In this document: positions 8,686-17,159 of the stretch, one piece after another
Layout: every line of letters starts with the position of its first letter
How positions within the stretch are numbered: position 1 is the first letter of the stretch
Assembly (NCBI RefSeq): GCF_014203645.1
Contig: NZ_JACHJL010000022.1
Location: 1 to 64,000 of the forward strand
Direction: 5' to 3'
From: Streptomyces zagrosensis
GTDB taxonomy: Bacteria > Actinomycetota > Actinomycetes > Streptomycetales > Streptomycetaceae
Length of the DNA: 64,000 nucleotides
The notes under the pieces: model-generated
The model's input: only the letters and a program-made list of their open reading frames with translations
Database searches by the model: none
What the model was told of the DNA's origin: nothing
Program-made: the position numbers and the translations under genes

Positions 8686-10581
8686 TCAGTAGGGCGGCTC
8701 GTCGATGGCGCCGTCGTCGGTGTCCTGGGGCCACGGATGGTTCTCGGGCTGGGGCAGCGTGCTGAAGGGGTCCGGTCGCGTCGTACTGCCGGTGACCTGG
8801 CCGGCTGTGGGGGTAGCGAAGGTGGGGTCGGCGACCTCGGAAAGCCGGGTGGCCCAGGCGGGGAAGGGGAATTCGACGGCCAGGGGCACCGGGATCTCGG
8901 GCTGGGAGACGAACATGGTGCCGGGCCTGGCGAGCGTGGCGCGCTGGCGCTGTGAAGGGGGCAAAAAGCCGTACTCGGGGCGGCCGGCCTCGGCAGCGTC
9001 GAGCCGGCCAACGATTTTGATCGAGGAGTTCGACACGATGCGTCGTTCCACCTCGGAGGCTGTCTGCTGGGCACCGATGAGGATGATGCCGAGCGAGCGG
9101 CCGCGTTCGGCGATGTCCAGCAGTACGTCCTTGATCGGGGAGGAGCCCTCGCGGGGGGCGTACTTGTTGAGCTCGTCGACCATGGTGAACAGCAGCCCGC
9201 CCGGGCCAGCTTGCTCCTTGCGATCGGTCTCCGCAGCCAGCACGACGCCCACTACGAACCGCTGGGCCCGTTCCGGCAGGTTGTGCAGGTCCACCACGGT
9301 GACCTGTTGCTGCGAGGTGTCGATGGAGTGCGCGCCCGAGCGGTCGGTGCTCGCGCTCAGGTCTCCGCGCAGCAAGGGCGTAAGCGACCTCTGGGACGAC
9401 CGCAGCCGCCGCACGAACGCGTTCACCGTGCCCAGGCCGATGGCCGGGCCCGCCCAGCCCGGTCGGGTGACGTCGTCGGTGACCTGGGCGCAGATGAAGT
9501 CGACCATCTCCGCCCAGGTTCGCAGGATGGTTCCGTCGATGACGACCGCGCCGTCGTTCCCGGCGGCCTGGGCTTCGCGGCGCAGCCGGCTGGTGACCTG
9601 GTGCACGACGATCGTGTACTGGTTCTTCTCGTCTTCGGTGTCGGCGAACACGTACGGGAGCAGCTCGCGTTCGCACAACTCGGCCAAGGTCCACCAAAAC
9701 GCGGTGACGCCGCTGGTCCTGCCGGTGACGTGGGGGCGGCCGGTGGTGTCACCTGGCAGCGGCGGGGCGTAGAAGCCAGCCGAGACGAAGGGGCGGGCGG
9801 GCAAGCCGAGTTGGGCGTACGCGGCGCGCAGCGTGTCGTCGAGGCGGGCATTGGACTTGTCGATGAACAACAGGTCCTCGCCCTTGACCGAGAAGATCAA
9901 GGCCTTGGCGTTGACCGCGCGGGCGCCCAGGGCACCCGAGGTGAACAGCGAATGCATCAAGAACAGCGCGAAGCTGGTCTTGGTCGCCACCCCTGAGATA
10001 CCCGAAATCGATACGTGGGCGCCGCGGGTGCCGTCAAGGAACTCGAGGTTGAGATAGATCGGTTCGCCGTCCCGGCCGATGCCAGCGGGCACGCGTGCGT
10101 CCATCCGGTCGAAGTACAGCGCGGCATCCCGCACAATGCCTGCGGCCCGGATGGCGACTTCGCCGGGGCGCGGCGGGACATAACACTCAGGGTCGACACG
10201 GGTGGTCGTGACCTCGGCGATCTCTTGCACGTTCGCCGGCAGAATTCCGTCGGCGATGAGGAAGACATCTGAGCCGAACGCGGCGCCTTCGTGACGGGCA
10301 ACCACATCGGTCACCACGCCGGAAGTCACGATCATGCCGCGCCCGGGAATCATCCGGCGGGTGCTGACGACATCGTCGAGCTGCAGATAGGCGTCCGAGG
10401 AAAGGGCGACGTGGAACTTCAACGGCGTGCAGGCTTCCGTGCCTGCCACCTTTCCCACCTCGTCTTCAGCGCCGCCGCTGGTGAGGGAGCCGGCAAACGG
10501 CTGCCAGCTGGCCGCGGGTGCAAAAGCACGGCCGAATACAGTGCCGTCAACGCTGGGGAGTTCAGAGCCGGTGTCGGTCAT
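8686..10581 (-). CDS. herA: HerA-type hexameric DNA translocase (DUF87 ATPase)
   Basis: A 631-residue protein with an N-terminal beta-rich HAS-barrel-like region, then the ATPase. The P-loop region reads SISGISGVATKTS (about residues 190-202), a HerA variant in which the second P-loop glycine is threonine. Walker B is FTMVDELNKYAP (about 464) and a sensor/arginine region reads LIGAQQTASEVERRIVSNSS. In archaea HerA pumps DNA into NurA during break resection, and bacterial HerA also serves anti-phage complexes with other nucleases. The ATG at 10581 is preceded by AGGGAA; the upstream in-frame extension is proline/glutamine-rich and unconserved. It is first in the operon herA-sbcD-sbcC-nurA, so all four proteins probably act together. 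Confidence 0.9.
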   Translation of the reverse strand: MTDTGSELPSVDGTVFGRAFAPAASWQPFAGSLTSGGAEDEVGKVAGTEACTPLKFHVALSSDAYLQLDDVVSTRRMIPGRGMIVTSGVVTDVVARHEGAAFGSDVFLIADGILPANVQEIAEVTTTRVDPECYVPPRPGEVAIRAAGIVRDAALYFDRMDARVPAGIGRDGEPIYLNLEFLDGTRGAHVSISGISGVATKTSFALFLMHSLFTSGALGARAVNAKALIFSVKGEDLLFIDKSNARLDDTLRAAYAQLGLPARPFVSAGFYAPPLPGDTTGRPHVTGRTSGVTAFWWTLAELCERELLPYVFADTEDEKNQYTIVVHQVTSRLRREAQAAGNDGAVVIDGTILRTWAEMVDFICAQVTDDVTRPGWAGPAIGLGTVNAFVRRLRSSQRSLTPLLRGDLSASTDRSGAHSIDTSQQQVTVVDLHNLPERAQRFVVGVVLAAETDRKEQAGPGGLLFTMVDELNKYAPREGSSPIKDVLLDIAERGRSLGIILIGAQQTASEVERRIVSNSSIKIVGRLDAAEAGRPEYGFLPPSQRQRATLARPGTMFVSQPEIPVPLAVEFPFPAWATRLSEVADPTFATPTAGQVTGSTTRPDPFSTLPQPENHPWPQDTDDGAIDEPPY

Positions 10582-11038
10582 CGGGGCCGTTCCCTGTCTC
10601 GGTCTTACCGTGCCGGGCACTGCCGACTGGGCAGTGGACACCGCTTATCGGGGCGCCGGACTGTCGGACGCTTCTGTAAGCGAAGACCGTAACGAATGGG
10701 ATGCCTGCTGCAGGAGGTTTTGCCGATAACGGAGCGAAATCGAGGCAGGCTGGAGCGTCCAGGCGCGACAGCATTCCCTGGCTCGAGCGCCATGGGGCAG
10801 TGAACCCGCAAGAGCAGGAGGACAAGTCGGCGCCGCGGCGCACGCCGACACTGCTTGTGGCCACCGGCAGGTCACTGCACAGCCGACGGAAAGCGACCTC
10901 GTCGAAGCTGCCGGAGAACACCGGCCTGACGCCCGTGTCCACGATAAGTTGACCGATTGCCTCGCAGACGTCGAGGGTCTGGCCGGACTTCTGCACAGGG
11001 GCAACGGCTGCCGGCTCGGCCTGCACGATGTTCCTCAT
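10562..11038 (-). CDS. Possible small gene ahead of herA
   Basis: A 158-residue frame whose first part, up to VATSSVGVRRG, has good third-position GC bias and a GGAGG eleven bases before its ATG. The last third looks non-coding (serine, cysteine and histidine rich). It would overlap the herA start by 20 bases on the same strand. No family is recognised. A plus-strand frame across 10802-11122 is also open and ends with an apparently sensible sequence (TKTFITMMLQLMGEERL), so the coding strand is undecided. This stretch is best viewed as the leader region of the herA operon with an uncertain gene. Confidence 0.25.
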   Translation of the reverse strand: MRNIVQAEPAAVAPVQKSGQTLDVCEAIGQLIVDTGVRPVFSGSFDEVAFRRLCSDLPVATSSVGVRRGADLSSCSCGFTAPWRSSQGMLSRLDAPACLDFAPLSAKPPAAGIPFVTVFAYRSVRQSGAPISGVHCPVGSARHGKTETGNGPDDRHRL

Positions 11039-11143
11039 GCCGACGACCGCCTCCACGCCGGAAGCCTTACCAAGACGTTCATCACCATGATGCTCCAACT
11101 CATGGGCGAGGAGCGACTATAGCCTGTCCGACACCACTGAGCG

Positions 11144-11494
11144 GTGGCTCGCAGAGCTCGTCCCTGCCCACCCGAAAAGACTGCCGCCAAGAAGCCCGCA
11201 GCCAAAGCCTCGCCTGCGGCAGCCTCCGCACCGACTCTCGTCGAACTGATCCGTACTCACCTGGTGGAGCAGGACGAGCCTCGCTCCACTGCAAAGACCT
11301 CCTCCGCGCTGGGACAGGCCCATCCCGAGCGCAACATCAAGACCACCGTCGTGCGCACCACCCTCGAAGGACTCGTTGCCAAGAATCACGCTCACCGCGC
11401 CAAGCAGGGCTCATCCGTGTTCTATACCGCCGCGTCCGCCCCGGAGCCCACTGCGGTCGAACCGCAGCCACAGCCGGAGGCAGCGGCCGGCTGA
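11144..11494 (+). CDS. Small alanine/lysine-rich winged-helix-like DNA-binding protein
   Basis: A 116-residue product. The basic AAKKPAAK tail at the N terminus resembles histone-like tails. It is followed by LVELIRTHL, a helix pair and KQGSSVFYTA, which looks like recognition helix plus wing of a winged-helix domain. The C terminus is Pro/Glu/Ala-rich. Similar short regulators are common in Streptomyces, but no named family is claimed. It is divergent from the minus-strand operons on both sides. The GTG start has no obvious ribosome binding site. Confidence 0.5.
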   Translation: MARRARPCPPEKTAAKKPAAKASPAAASAPTLVELIRTHLVEQDEPRSTAKTSSALGQAHPERNIKTTVVRTTLEGLVAKNHAHRAKQGSSVFYTAASAPEPTAVEPQPQPEAAAG

Positions 11495-11747
11495 GCATCC
11501 TCCTGCCGCCGCGCACTCCTCCGTCCCGCAACCCGGTGGCCCCGACACCGAATGCCCCAGGCGGGGCACAACCGGCGTGCCGCAGTACGCAGCAGACAGT
11601 ACGAGCAGTCGGGAGACAGGCATTGCCTGGGGTCCTGACCCGTATTCTCCGTACCGCTGTGGCCAGGCGGGCAGTCGCGGGGCGGACAGTCACCCAGCGG
11701 CGGCGGGATGTAGGCACCTGCGATCTCAGCGATACCACCCAGACGCA

Positions 11748-12470
11748 TCAGCGCGGGCGCCAGGTGCGGATCTCCAGGTGAGTGATGTGCGCATCCGAGC
11801 GGATGCGGCCGGTGTCCACCAGCCATTGGTGGACAGCTGCGGTGACGTCTCCGCCTGCGGCGTCGACACGTTGGGCGAAGCCGGCGGCGTCGTGCCCGCC
11901 GGTCTGGGCGGAGCCGTAAGAGCGCTCCTCGGTGTGATCAGCACGCTGGATGACGTCACGGCGGATGCCGGGTGAGTCGGTGCGGCTGCCGGAGGGGTGC
12001 ACGTAGCCGGTCTTGGCCAGACGGACGGTAAAGGCCAGACGCAGGCCGCGGCGGGCGGCTTCGGCGATCAGGGGGCGCAGGCGGGAGGAGCCGGAAGCGA
12101 TCGCCTGGGCGCCGACGCGCCCGGTGCCGGTGCCAGTGGGGGTGATCAAAACGGCTTTGCTGCGCACCCGAGCTGTGGCACCGGAGGCGGTGGTGCGGCG
12201 GGTGATGTGCCGGCTCGCGATGGAGGCCAGGTCGGGGAGGTCGGTGATGCCGCCTGTCTGGACGGCGGCCAGGACCTCGCGCAGGGCGGGGACGAAGGCA
12301 GCGCCTTTGTTCTTTGTGTAGAACTGGGACACCAAAGAGGCATCACGGTTGATGATGCGGGCGATGTCGCGCTTGGAGTAGCCGGCCGTCTGCAGTTGGT
12401 CAGCCAGCCGGGCGGCCTCGTTCGACTCGCGTTGCCCGGTGGGACGGTTGCGGCGGGGACGCGGTGGCAT
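11748..12470 (-). CDS. HTH DNA-binding protein, last gene of a coupled three-gene operon
   Basis: A 240-residue basic protein. An N-terminal arginine/proline arm is followed by a helix-turn-helix (residues 21-50, containing GYSKRDIARIINRDASLVSQ) with the sequence FYTKNKG after it. The remaining 180 residues have a conserved look (GAQAIASGSSRLRPL, then a TDSPG turn) but match no family I recognise. Its ATG overlaps the stop of the 704-aa gene by one base (TGATG at 12470), so the two are translationally coupled. A large polymerase-like protein followed by a small DNA-binding protein recalls the arrangement of tap-tpg and tac-tpc telomere operons of Streptomyces linear replicons, but the sequence is not a canonical Tpg. 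Terminal-protein function is only a hypothesis. Confidence 0.75.
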   Translation of the reverse strand: MPPRPRRNRPTGQRESNEAARLADQLQTAGYSKRDIARIINRDASLVSQFYTKNKGAAFVPALREVLAAVQTGGITDLPDLASIASRHITRRTTASGATARVRSKAVLITPTGTGTGRVGAQAIASGSSRLRPLIAEAARRGLRLAFTVRLAKTGYVHPSGSRTDSPGIRRDVIQRADHTEERSYGSAQTGGHDAAGFAQRVDAAGGDVTAAVHQWLVDTGRIRSDAHITHLEIRTWRPR

Positions 12471-14584
12471 CAGGCCTCTCCTGCGCTGGGGGTGAGGGCG
12501 GCGCGTCCGGCGTCCCGCAGGGTGAGGAGTTCTGCCTCGGTGGTGGGTGCGGCCACAAGACCGGTGAGGTGTCCCTTGAGCAGGTAGTCGCCGGGCCGAT
12601 GGTGATGCGGCCAGGCCTGCGGCTGGGTGAGGTAGAGGGCGTCGGTGCGGAAGGCAACGACACTGCCGGGCTCAGTGTGCAGGGCTCCGGCGTAGGTGTT
12701 GTCATCGCGGTGGCGCTGGGAAAGCAGGGCAGCGCGGGCGCCAGACCAGATCGCGGCGGCCCATTCAGGGTGAGCATTGGAATCCCGGCTGAAGCCGGTG
12801 AGCTTCCGCCAGGCGATCTGTTCGTCGTCGAAGCCGATGATTTCGGCGTCCGGCGGGATGTCGCGCTCCAGGGTGCGGGGGGTGGTGCCGGTGACCATGC
12901 GGGGGCGCTGGGCGAAGGAGCCGATGCCGTACAGGAGGATGGCGCGCACGGCGCGAGAGGCGAGGTGGGCGGCGCGGGCTTGTTGGGCGTCGCCGTGGAA
13001 GTGGGCCTGGGCGGAGAGGTTGGTCCAGGTCTCTTTGAGTTTCTTGGCCCAGTCGTCGAGGGGTTTGCCGTCCTCCCACAGGATGCCGTCGAGGATTTCG
13101 ATCTTCCACGGTGCGATGGGGTTGGTCAGGGCGGTGTGGATTTCGGGGCCGCCGGCCCAGGTGGTGAAGGTGGCGTTGGGCGCGGCGGGGTAGTGCCAGG
13201 CGCGCTCGCCGGGGGCGGGGGCGGGCAGGATGCCGACGTGGTTCCAGGTGTCGGGGACGGTGGCCCGCACCTGCCAGTGGCCGCAGCCGTACAGGGCCCG
13301 GGTCTGTTCCTTCTCGCTCCAGGAGGCGAAGGTGGCGGCCGTGATGCGGCGGGGGGTGCCGACCGGGGACTTCCAGGTGTGTTTGGCGTAGGCGAAGGTG
13401 CGGTCGTACTCGATGAGTTGGGGCAGTTGTTCGGGCACGCGGGGCGGGAGGATGAGTTCGTTGCGTCCCTGGCCGGCGGTGGCGTGCAGCAGGCCGCGTA
13501 GTTCCTCGGACAGGACGGGGAAGCCTTCGGCGTGCTGGCCGCGGGTGGGGATGGTGCGGGTCCACAGGTCACGGCCGGTCTGCGACGGGGAGCCCATGAT
13601 GACGGCGTCGCTCCAGTGGCGGCGCAGTGCCTGCCACAGCAGTACGAACGCGTCCCGGACGGTGGCCGGGTCGTCGCCGGTGTCGAACCACTCCCCCACC
13701 GAGCGGATTTCGACGTGGCTGTCGCCGTTGTCGCGCTGGTAGCGGCCGACGGGATGGCGGGCGTGGACGAAGTGCCCGGCCATCCGGTCCTTGCCTCGGC
13801 CGGTGTCGGTGCGCCAACCCGGCGTGGGGGCATTCAGCCAGGCCGCGACCGCATCCCGCAGATACGGATAGCGGTCGGCGTCACGGTGCCAGGGGTCACC
13901 GGCGGTGATGTAGATGCGCTCCGTGCCTTCGGGCAGGGTATGGAAGACGGCGGTCAGAATGGCGGCGACCGAGGTGTCGGCCAGATCGAGGCGGTAGGTC
14001 TGGCTGCGGTGCACCAGCACGCCCGTGTCCGTGTCCAAGAAGACGGTGGAGCGGGCCTGCTGGGTGAAGTTCGGCGGCGTGGAGAGCAGGTTCGGGGTGT
14101 GGGTGAACCAACTGTTGCCCGCTGCTCCCTCGGGGATCGACGGGAGGGCACGCGGCGCGTCCGAGGCTTGAGGCTTCGCGAAGGCAGGGTCCTTGGCAGG
14201 AGCAACCGAAGGCGGGACAGCGGCGGGCGGTGCCGGCGGGGCGGCGGCCATCGCGGGCGCCACCGCTCCTGCAGGGGCGGGGGGATGGGGTGAGCTCTTC
14301 GTGCCGTCAGCAGCTGGGACGTCCGGCTCGGAGTGGGCCGGGCCAGTCTCGGCCGTGGTGAGGCGGTCGGGGGCCAGCGCGGAGGCCAGGGCGACGACAT
14401 CCGCCAGGCTCAGTCCGGCCGCCGGGGCGATCCGTTCCGCCTTCGCCTTCCCGTACCCGGCCAGCTGTGTGATCTGCCGGTCCCGCTCGGCCTCCAGCTT
14501 CGCCAGGGCGGCCCGGGCCTTTTTGATCTCGTCCCGTACGGTGCGCAGTTCGGCGAGGGCTGCGGTGTAGCGCTGTGCGTCCAT
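12470..14584 (-). CDS. Large protein with divergent B-family DNA polymerase-like palm pattern
   Basis: A 704-residue protein. Residues 1-70 form a coiled coil (RTVRDEIKKARAALAKLEAE), 75-155 a proline/alanine linker, and 160-704 a globular core. In the core I see FLDTDTG (about 182, like an exonuclease I motif), IEYDRTFAYAK (about 391, motif A position), ASRAVRAILLYGIGSF (about 542, motif B: basic residue plus YG) and VVAFRTDALYL (about 641, motif C, T-D). Their order and spacing suit a B-family palm, though the second motif-C aspartate is missing and activity is uncertain. It starts with a one-base stop/start overlap with the upstream HTH gene and ends the same way with the downstream one. 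It may be a replication or telomere-associated protein; that role is inferred. Confidence 0.8.
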   Translation of the reverse strand: MDAQRYTAALAELRTVRDEIKKARAALAKLEAERDRQITQLAGYGKAKAERIAPAAGLSLADVVALASALAPDRLTTAETGPAHSEPDVPAADGTKSSPHPPAPAGAVAPAMAAAPPAPPAAVPPSVAPAKDPAFAKPQASDAPRALPSIPEGAAGNSWFTHTPNLLSTPPNFTQQARSTVFLDTDTGVLVHRSQTYRLDLADTSVAAILTAVFHTLPEGTERIYITAGDPWHRDADRYPYLRDAVAAWLNAPTPGWRTDTGRGKDRMAGHFVHARHPVGRYQRDNGDSHVEIRSVGEWFDTGDDPATVRDAFVLLWQALRRHWSDAVIMGSPSQTGRDLWTRTIPTRGQHAEGFPVLSEELRGLLHATAGQGRNELILPPRVPEQLPQLIEYDRTFAYAKHTWKSPVGTPRRITAATFASWSEKEQTRALYGCGHWQVRATVPDTWNHVGILPAPAPGERAWHYPAAPNATFTTWAGGPEIHTALTNPIAPWKIEILDGILWEDGKPLDDWAKKLKETWTNLSAQAHFHGDAQQARAAHLASRAVRAILLYGIGSFAQRPRMVTGTTPRTLERDIPPDAEIIGFDDEQIAWRKLTGFSRDSNAHPEWAAAIWSGARAALLSQRHRDDNTYAGALHTEPGSVVAFRTDALYLTQPQAWPHHHRPGDYLLKGHLTGLVAAPTTEAELLTLRDAGRAALTPSAGEA

Positions 14585-15198
14585 CAGGCTTCCTTGTCCG
14601 GACGGCGGGCGGCGGGTGCGGGGACGTAGGCGATCGCCCCGCCCGAGTGAGAGACAAGCCGGCTGCCCAGCAGCACATCAGCGAGCATCCGGTCGGCCTG
14701 TGAAGAGGCAGTCACGTGATGGACGGGCGTGGCCAGGTCGGTGACGTGGCCCGCCAGCCGCGCGTGAGGGAAGACATAGCGGCCCTGAGCGTTCTTCTCC
14801 CAGGCCTCCAGGCCGGTCAGCACTGCCACCACGTAACCCGACAGGGTCACCGGCAGGACTCCGGCAGCCGCCACGCTCGGCGCATCGCACCGCCACCAGC
14901 CACGCAGCGCCTTGAGGAGATCCTCGGGAGCGAGGGAAGCCGCAAAGCCGATCCAGTTCCGGTCCGGCTCCTGCACCTGCTTGGCCGCGTCGACCCGCAA
15001 GACAGCGATCTCTTGAGCATCCAGCCGATCCAGCGGGGCATGCCGACGCTGACCGAGTGCCCGGACCACATCAAGCGGAACCATGACACGCACACCACGG
15101 CGGGACAGGCCCGGCAGCAGTCCGGCGTGCACGAGACGGCGGAAGGTGGTGATAGCGCAGCCGAGTTCTTGTGCAGCCTGTCCGGTCGTCAGCAGCAT
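14584..15198 (-). CDS. Excisionase/MerR-like HTH protein, first gene of the three-gene operon
   Basis: A 204-residue protein beginning MLLTTGQAAQELG, followed by the classic excisionase/MerR helix pair (TTFRRLVHAGLLPG, then RGVRVMVPLDVV). A C-terminal domain without a known name carries tryptophans (WWRC) and a hydrophobic core around residue 120. The ATG at 15198 was chosen because GGAGGAGG precedes it; an upstream in-frame ATG would start inside that site. It overlaps the next gene by one base. It probably regulates or directs the polymerase-like protein to a DNA site; this is inferred from the HTH and the coupling. Confidence 0.75.
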   Translation of the reverse strand: MLLTTGQAAQELGCAITTFRRLVHAGLLPGLSRRGVRVMVPLDVVRALGQRRHAPLDRLDAQEIAVLRVDAAKQVQEPDRNWIGFAASLAPEDLLKALRGWWRCDAPSVAAAGVLPVTLSGYVVAVLTGLEAWEKNAQGRYVFPHARLAGHVTDLATPVHHVTASSQADRMLADVLLGSRLVSHSGGAIAYVPAPAARRPDKEA

Positions 15199-15543
15199 CC
15201 CACCCACCTCCTCCATGCAAACTCTGATATCTGATTAGGCATGAAGATTAACGGAGTCCTGAGGACCCGTCAAAGACCATGCGGCCGGACCCCACCCATC
15301 AAGCTCAGCCCTCCTGCCCACCGTCGGCTCCATGACGGAGGCGAACGAAGCAGCCGGTCAGGCCATTGATCCCGCGCAGATGAGAGCGAACAATCACCTG
15401 GGGGTAGCGAATACGGACGAGGTGGCCAACCCGTCGGTCTGATCCCGCGGCAGACCACCGGGCCTCTAGCGGTGGGCCCGCCACGCCATCCCTTCCTGTA
15501 CGGCGTCGGTGGTCACCCCCCACGACAGTTGCCACCGACCCGT

Positions 15544-17159
15544 CTATCGGCACACCGGACACAGGTTGTCGTCGTTGTCCTCGTATGGAACGTCAGCCAG
15601 AGCAAGATGGACGACCCGGCACGAGGTGCACAGGTCTCCCCCGCAGCTGCGACAGCCAACGTAGCACCCGCCCGCGTACTCGTAGCGCCGCTTCTCGACA
15701 TATGGGTCGTTGCACCTCTTTTGCTGTTCCGGCTCGGCCTCGGGGTACAGCGTTGCGACTTGGTAGGTGTCCTTCAGCTTGACCTGCGTGAGGTCCCGGC
15801 CTTCTTGGAAGACTCGTCACCACTCTCCTTACAGGTGCAGTTCGTCAGCGCCGCATACCTTCACGAGGGTCAGGCCTTCGTCGTATGCCTTGTAGGCCTT
15901 GGACCATAGGTTGGCGAAGGCTTGTGAGCGGATGATGTGCATCCAGTCGGGACGGCGCAGATCCCTGTTGGATTTCGTCTCCTCCATGGTGGAGACGAAA
16001 TCGGAGTACAAGGCTTTCACGTACTCCAGCGTGACCGCGTCGTCCTCGTCGAGGGCGCGGGCCCGTGCGTCACGCAAAGTGGCACGGAACTTCTCAAGCA
16101 GGTTCTCGGTGGATCCGGACGTGTAGGACTCGTGGATGACCGGTGGGTCACACAGTGCGTACTTGGAGCTCGATAGCCGCAGCAGGAGCCGCAGAGTGGA
16201 CTCGGTAATCCAGACAGGTCCAGGTTCAAGGCCCGGCCCGAGAGGGTTGGGCAGGTAGGCGCCGTGTTCCCAGGCTGTGGGGGTGACGAGATGGATGCCA
16301 GCGCGACGCGGTCATGCAGGTGAGGGGCAGTGGGCTGGAGCTGGCCGAGGGGAAGATGGGTCTTCAAAGCGGCTAAGTAGGCACCGTTGATGTTGAGCGC
16401 CGCCACTGGGTCCGTCTGGTCTGGTGCCTGTGGGCGCTGCCAGTCGGGACGCGCCTCCCAGACGCGGTCAGGCGCGTGCGGGGACGGCTTGCGGAGTGTC
16501 TCGGGCAGTGCGGGGTGGCGGACGATGTCGTACCGGGCACCGATTCGACACGCGTCGAGCAGCCGCAGGGCGTCGGGGATTGTGCGTGCGGTGAGTGCTG
16601 CGATGGCTTGGCGCTGATCGCCGTCGTGGGCGGCCAGGGCTGCGGCGACGGTCTCCCCGATCAAGTCCTGGGTGGTGTTGGAGCGGTGTGAGGCACCGGA
16701 GCGGGGGTGTGGGATCCGGGGCTGTGGTGTCTCATCAGGCTTGGGAAGGCTGAGGGCCGGCAAGGGGGTGGCTGCCTCGGCGCACTCGGCAGCGGTGAGG
16801 CGTTGCGGATAGCCGTCCACTTGCTGGCTGGCCGGGTTTCCGCACAGCACGCAGAAGGTGTGTTGTGGCAAGAGTTCGGTGGACGTGTCGGGCGCCGGTT
16901 GATTGAGGGCGAGGTTGGGATCCTCGGCGGCGCAGGTGCAGGCGTGCGTGAGGAAATAGGCGTAGGCGGCGCGGACGGGTCCTTGCGGCTCGGCGTATCC
17001 CTCTTCCCATGCGTGGAGTGTGGCGGGGCTGATGCCGATCGCGTGGGCTACTGCATCAGCGGTGAGGGCGAGACTGGTACGCAGACGGCTGCGTTCGGCG
17101 GGCGCGGGCAGAGGAGGGCGCGTGGCGAGGAGGTCGTCGATCGCGGGGTATCTGCTCAT
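15544..17159 (-). pseudogene. Decayed HTH protein with polymerase-like palm, Tap-like in architecture
   Basis: The frame begins with a Cro/XRE helix-turn-helix (ALTADAVAHAIGISPATLHAWEEG, residues about 30-53), as in the telomere-associated protein Tap. After a linker come DPVAALNINGAYLAAL (motif A-like, with Asn where Asp is usual), then VKALYSDFVSTM (motif B-like), RRPDWMHIIRSQAFANLW and LVKVCGADELHL (motif C-like). A frameshift near 16310 changes frame between the first and second parts, and two in-frame stops (TAA at 15829-15831, TGA at 15817-15819) cut the third part. That part continues with VFQEGRDLTQVKLKDTY and ends in a cysteine-rich tail (CYVGC, CGGDLCTSC, LCPVC). Relationship to Tap is suggested by layout only. 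Confidence 0.6.

Noticed and set aside
10802..11122. Plus-strand frame ending TKTFITMMLQLMGEERL
   Set aside because: It has no start codon with a ribosome binding site and competes with a minus-strand frame of better codon bias; kept only as a remark under the possible gene ahead of herA.
11748..12470. Identification as the classical terminal protein Tpg
   Set aside because: The sequence does not follow the Tpg pattern I know; only size, HTH and operon position are similar, so it is reported as a hypothesis and no symbol is given.
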